Origin: Duganella lactea
GTDB taxonomy: Bacteria; Pseudomonadota; Gammaproteobacteria; Burkholderiales; Burkholderiaceae_D
DNA: 64,000 bases
Assembly (NCBI RefSeq): GCF_009857505.1
Contig: NZ_WWCP01000034.1
Location: forward strand, 1-64,000
Reading direction: 5' to 3'
Under the pieces are notes generated by a model. It was not told where the DNA came from. It worked only from the letters and a program-made list of their open reading frames with translations, and made no database searches. Made by a program: the position numbers and the translations under genes. The stretch's first letter is position 1, and the number at the start of each line of letters is the position of its first letter. Below, piece by piece: positions 62,226 to 64,000 of the stretch.

Positions 62226-63472
62226 GCGGCCACCTGCAACAGCAGCAGCGCGGCCAGCAGGCCGGCCGGCATCACCACCGCGCCCAGCTTGAGAAATTGC
62301 CAGGCGCTCACTTGCACGCCTTCGCGTCGCAGCATGCTCAGCCACAAGATCGTCGCCAGCGAGCCGCTGACCGCCAGGTTCGGGCCGAGGTCGATGCCGA
62401 TCAGGGCGGCGGCGCGCAGCGGCAGCGCCGCCGACAGATGTTCCAGCGTGGCCGCACCCAGCAGGCCGGTCGGCAGGTTGTTGGCCAGGTTGCAGGCCAA
62501 GGCCAGCACCACGCCGGTCAATGGCGTGGCCAGCGCCGGCAAGGCCGCTTGCAGTTGCTGTTGCCACGTCGCCAGCGCCGCCACCACGCCATGCGCCTGC
62601 AACGCGGCGATCAGCACGAACAAGCCGGCCACCATCAGCAGCACGTCCCACGCCAGACTGCGCAACACCATGGTCGGCAGGCTGCGGGTCTGCAAGCAGG
62701 TCAGCAGCAGCGCGACGGTGGCGGCGGCCAGCGTCACCGGTCCCAGCGCCGCGCCGATGGCCGACGCCACGCCGAGTACGATCACGGTGCCGGCCAGCGC
62801 GGCGATTGTCAGTCGGCCGGCGGCGCTCAGCGGAGGTGTGGCGATGTCGCGCGCGATGGTGTCTGGCAGGGCGCTGCGCACGCGCCAGCGCAGCGCCACA
62901 TAGGTTGCGGTGATGGCGCCGATTGATGGCAGCAGGAAGATGCGCAGCCAGTCGCCAAGACTGGGCATGGCGGCGCCGAACACCACCAGGTTGGCGGGAT
63001 TGGAGACCGGCAGCACAAAGCTGGCGGCGTTGGCGACAAAGGCGCAGATCAACAGATAAGGCAGCGGTGGCGCGCCGACAGCGCGGGCGACGGCGTAGAC
63101 GGCCGGCGTCAGCACCACGGCGGTGGCGTCGTTCGACAGCAGCACCGTCACCAAGGTGCCGGCCAGATAGACCAGCAGAAACAGGCGCCGGCCGTCACCG
63201 GCGGCGGCGCGCGCGGCGTGCGCGGCCAGCCAGTCGAATACGCCGTGGCGCCGGCCCAGCTCGGCCAGCGTCATCATGCCGGCCAGGAACAGGTAGACGT
63301 CGCCGCCGCGCAGGACGGCGGGCCAGACGTCGGCCGGCGCGATCAATTTGCACAGTATCAGGCCCAGCACGGCAAGCGCCGCCCACACCGCCTCCGGCAC
63401 GCGCCACGGACGCAGGACGATGCCTGCCATGGTCAGGGCGGTAATGGTCCATAAACTCGGTTCAGCGGGCAT
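62222..63472 (-). CDS. ArsB/NhaD-superfamily transporter (arsenite efflux type)
   Basis: A 416-residue membrane protein with 11-12 helices and ArsB-type blocks: DVYLFLAGMMTLAELGRRHGVFDWLA, VLLSNDATAVVLTPAV, FVANAASFVLPVSNPANLVVF and NNLPTGLLGAA...GIDLGPNLAVSGSLATILW. These SN(D/N)ATA and NLP signatures mark the ion-transporter (IT) superfamily ArsB group. Arsenite export is the usual annotation, but there is no arsR, arsC or other ars gene, so another anion is possible. Overlaps the upstream gene by 11 nt and the downstream MFS gene by 4 nt. Confidence 0.85.
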   Translation of the reverse strand: MPAEPSLWTITALTMAGIVLRPWRVPEAVWAALAVLGLILCKLIAPADVWPAVLRGGDVYLFLAGMMTLAELGRRHGVFDWLAAHAARAAAGDGRRLFLLVYLAGTLVTVLLSNDATAVVLTPAVYAVARAVGAPPLPYLLICAFVANAASFVLPVSNPANLVVFGAAMPSLGDWLRIFLLPSIGAITATYVALRWRVRSALPDTIARDIATPPLSAAGRLTIAALAGTVIVLGVASAIGAALGPVTLAAATVALLLTCLQTRSLPTMVLRSLAWDVLLMVAGLFVLIAALQAHGVVAALATWQQQLQAALPALATPLTGVVLALACNLANNLPTGLLGAATLEHLSAALPLRAAALIGIDLGPNLAVSGSLATILWLSMLRREGVQVSAWQFLKLGAVVMPAGLLAALLLLQVAA

Positions 63473-64000
63473 GTGGCGGGTGCTCCTTTGGTTTTGGTGG
63501 TGGTATGCCGGGCGCGGCGGATGCGGCCTGGCGGGCGGTGGCCGGGTCGGCGCCCACGCCCACCGCTTCCATGGCCAGGCCTTGCGCGCCCTTGGTGCCG
63601 ATGCCGATGGCGGTGAACGGCTGGCCCGGCGACAGCGGACCGGAGGCCAGCTCCGGACGAAAATAGATCAGCGCGCCGTCGGTCAGCAGCACGCCATTGG
63701 CTTCGCCGCGCGGCCCGTGCAGCACCGCGTCGATGGTGCCGGCGGCCGTCAGGCGTTGCAGCGCGCGCGGCGCTGGTGGCGGAGGCGGCGCCGCGCCCGG
63801 CGGCTGCTCGCTGGCGCGCCGGCCGGAGGCGAGGTTGAGCACGACCACGGCGTGCAGCACGCCGTCCGGGCCGCTGTGTCCGATTACGCGGAGAGGATCG
63901 CCGACGGCGGCGGCCTCGCGCACCGACTGCGCCATCGGCGGGCCGAACAGCACGATGCGCCCGTCCCGCAGTCGCAGGCCGTTCAGTTCGCCATAAGGGG
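63462..64000 (-). CDS. Protein of unknown function with two similar domains, 5' end beyond window
   Basis: The frame is open from the window edge to 63462 (about 179 residues visible). Two segments are alike: GELNGLRLRDGRIVLFGPPMAQSVREAAAVGDPLRVIG... and, after a Pro-rich linker, GEANGVLLTDGALIYFRPELASGPLSPGQPFTAIG... Each reads as a small beta-rich unit (Gly-Glu-x-Asn-Gly-hydrophobic-x-Leu-x-Asp-Gly, Pro, Gly-x-Pro, hydrophobic-Gly), suggesting a tandem OB-like fold. A Pro/Lys/His-rich tail ends the protein. It overlaps the ArsB-like start by 11 nt and belongs to the same operon. I recognise no named family. Confidence 0.65.
   Translation of the reverse strand, partial: PYGELNGLRLRDGRIVLFGPPMAQSVREAAAVGDPLRVIGHSGPDGVLHAVVVLNLASGRRASEQPPGAAPPPPPAPRALQRLTAAGTIDAVLHGPRGEANGVLLTDGALIYFRPELASGPLSPGQPFTAIGIGTKGAQGLAMEAVGVGADPATARQAASAAPGIPPPKPKEHPPHAR

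Noticed and set aside
61017-63472. Arsenic resistance island with ArsJ/GAPDH
   Set aside because: No arsR, arsC, arsH or gapdh gene accompanies the transporters; the MFS protein lacks the ArsJ context.

Overview
The window is high-GC, densely coded chromosomal DNA from a Gram-negative bacterium. The gene set suggests a betaproteobacterium of the family Oxalobacteraceae (Massilia / Duganella / Janthinobacterium type): a class I PHA synthase followed by PhaR, an MSHA-type pilus cluster, a very large Xanthomonas/Caulobacter-type TonB-dependent receptor, BamD/RluD/PgeF housekeeping genes, a CzcA/CusA-like RND pump, and c-di-GMP proteins. This placement is inference from gene content; there is no rRNA, tRNA, CRISPR array, integrase or insertion sequence in the window.

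Layout. 1-580: start of an unknown gene, a short coding remnant and the receptor leader. 581-5316: TonB-dependent receptor facing a three-gene copper-handling operon (DUF2946, SCO1/SenC, PCuAC). 5385-10072: a Cache-domain chemoreceptor divergent from the tail-specific protease prc. 10129-14131: a candidate small RNA, an NHL-repeat/M23 protein, and a divergent pair made of a RiPP-like precursor peptide and a SagB-type peptide-maturation dehydrogenase, closed by a perfect 37-bp hairpin. 14137-17428: a pectin/rhamnogalacturonan operon (GH105 plus DUF4861) whose promoter carries three similar dyads and lies beside a deletion scar that fused remnants of an MFS transporter and an HxlR regulator. 17530-26468: a two-subunit acyl-CoA dehydrogenase, a REC-GGDEF protein with a giant hybrid histidine kinase, and an APH-like phosphotransferase.

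26634-39969: a nearly complete MSHA pilus locus in two tightly coupled blocks, mshE-G-(pilin-like)-A-C-D-O-P and mshI-(pilN-like)-J-K-L-M-N. Nearly every junction is a 3-11 nt gap or overlap. A degenerate HD-GYP protein lies convergent to its end. MshE carries an N-terminal c-di-GMP-binding MshEN domain, so three c-di-GMP-type proteins (GGDEF, MshEN, HD-GYP) lie within 21 kb.

39995-48761: HD-GYP-like protein, PLP aminotransferase, solitary PIN protein, yaaA, bamD, rluD, pgeF, a small membrane protein, phaC and phaR. 48984-53091: a complete sugar ABC importer (binding protein, two permeases, MalK-type ATPase) behind a LacI-type operator. 53072-61026: an OmpR-type two-component system divergent from a heavy-metal RND tripartite pump, with a 20-bp dyad between them. 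61017-64000: an MFS transporter, an ArsB-like transporter and the C-terminal part of a protein built of two similar domains, apparently one operon running left.

The candidate least likely to be already described is the two-gene RiPP-like locus at 12494-14048: a Nif11/NHLP-like leader peptide facing an FMN dehydrogenase, with no YcaO cyclodehydratase, protease or exporter recognised beside it.
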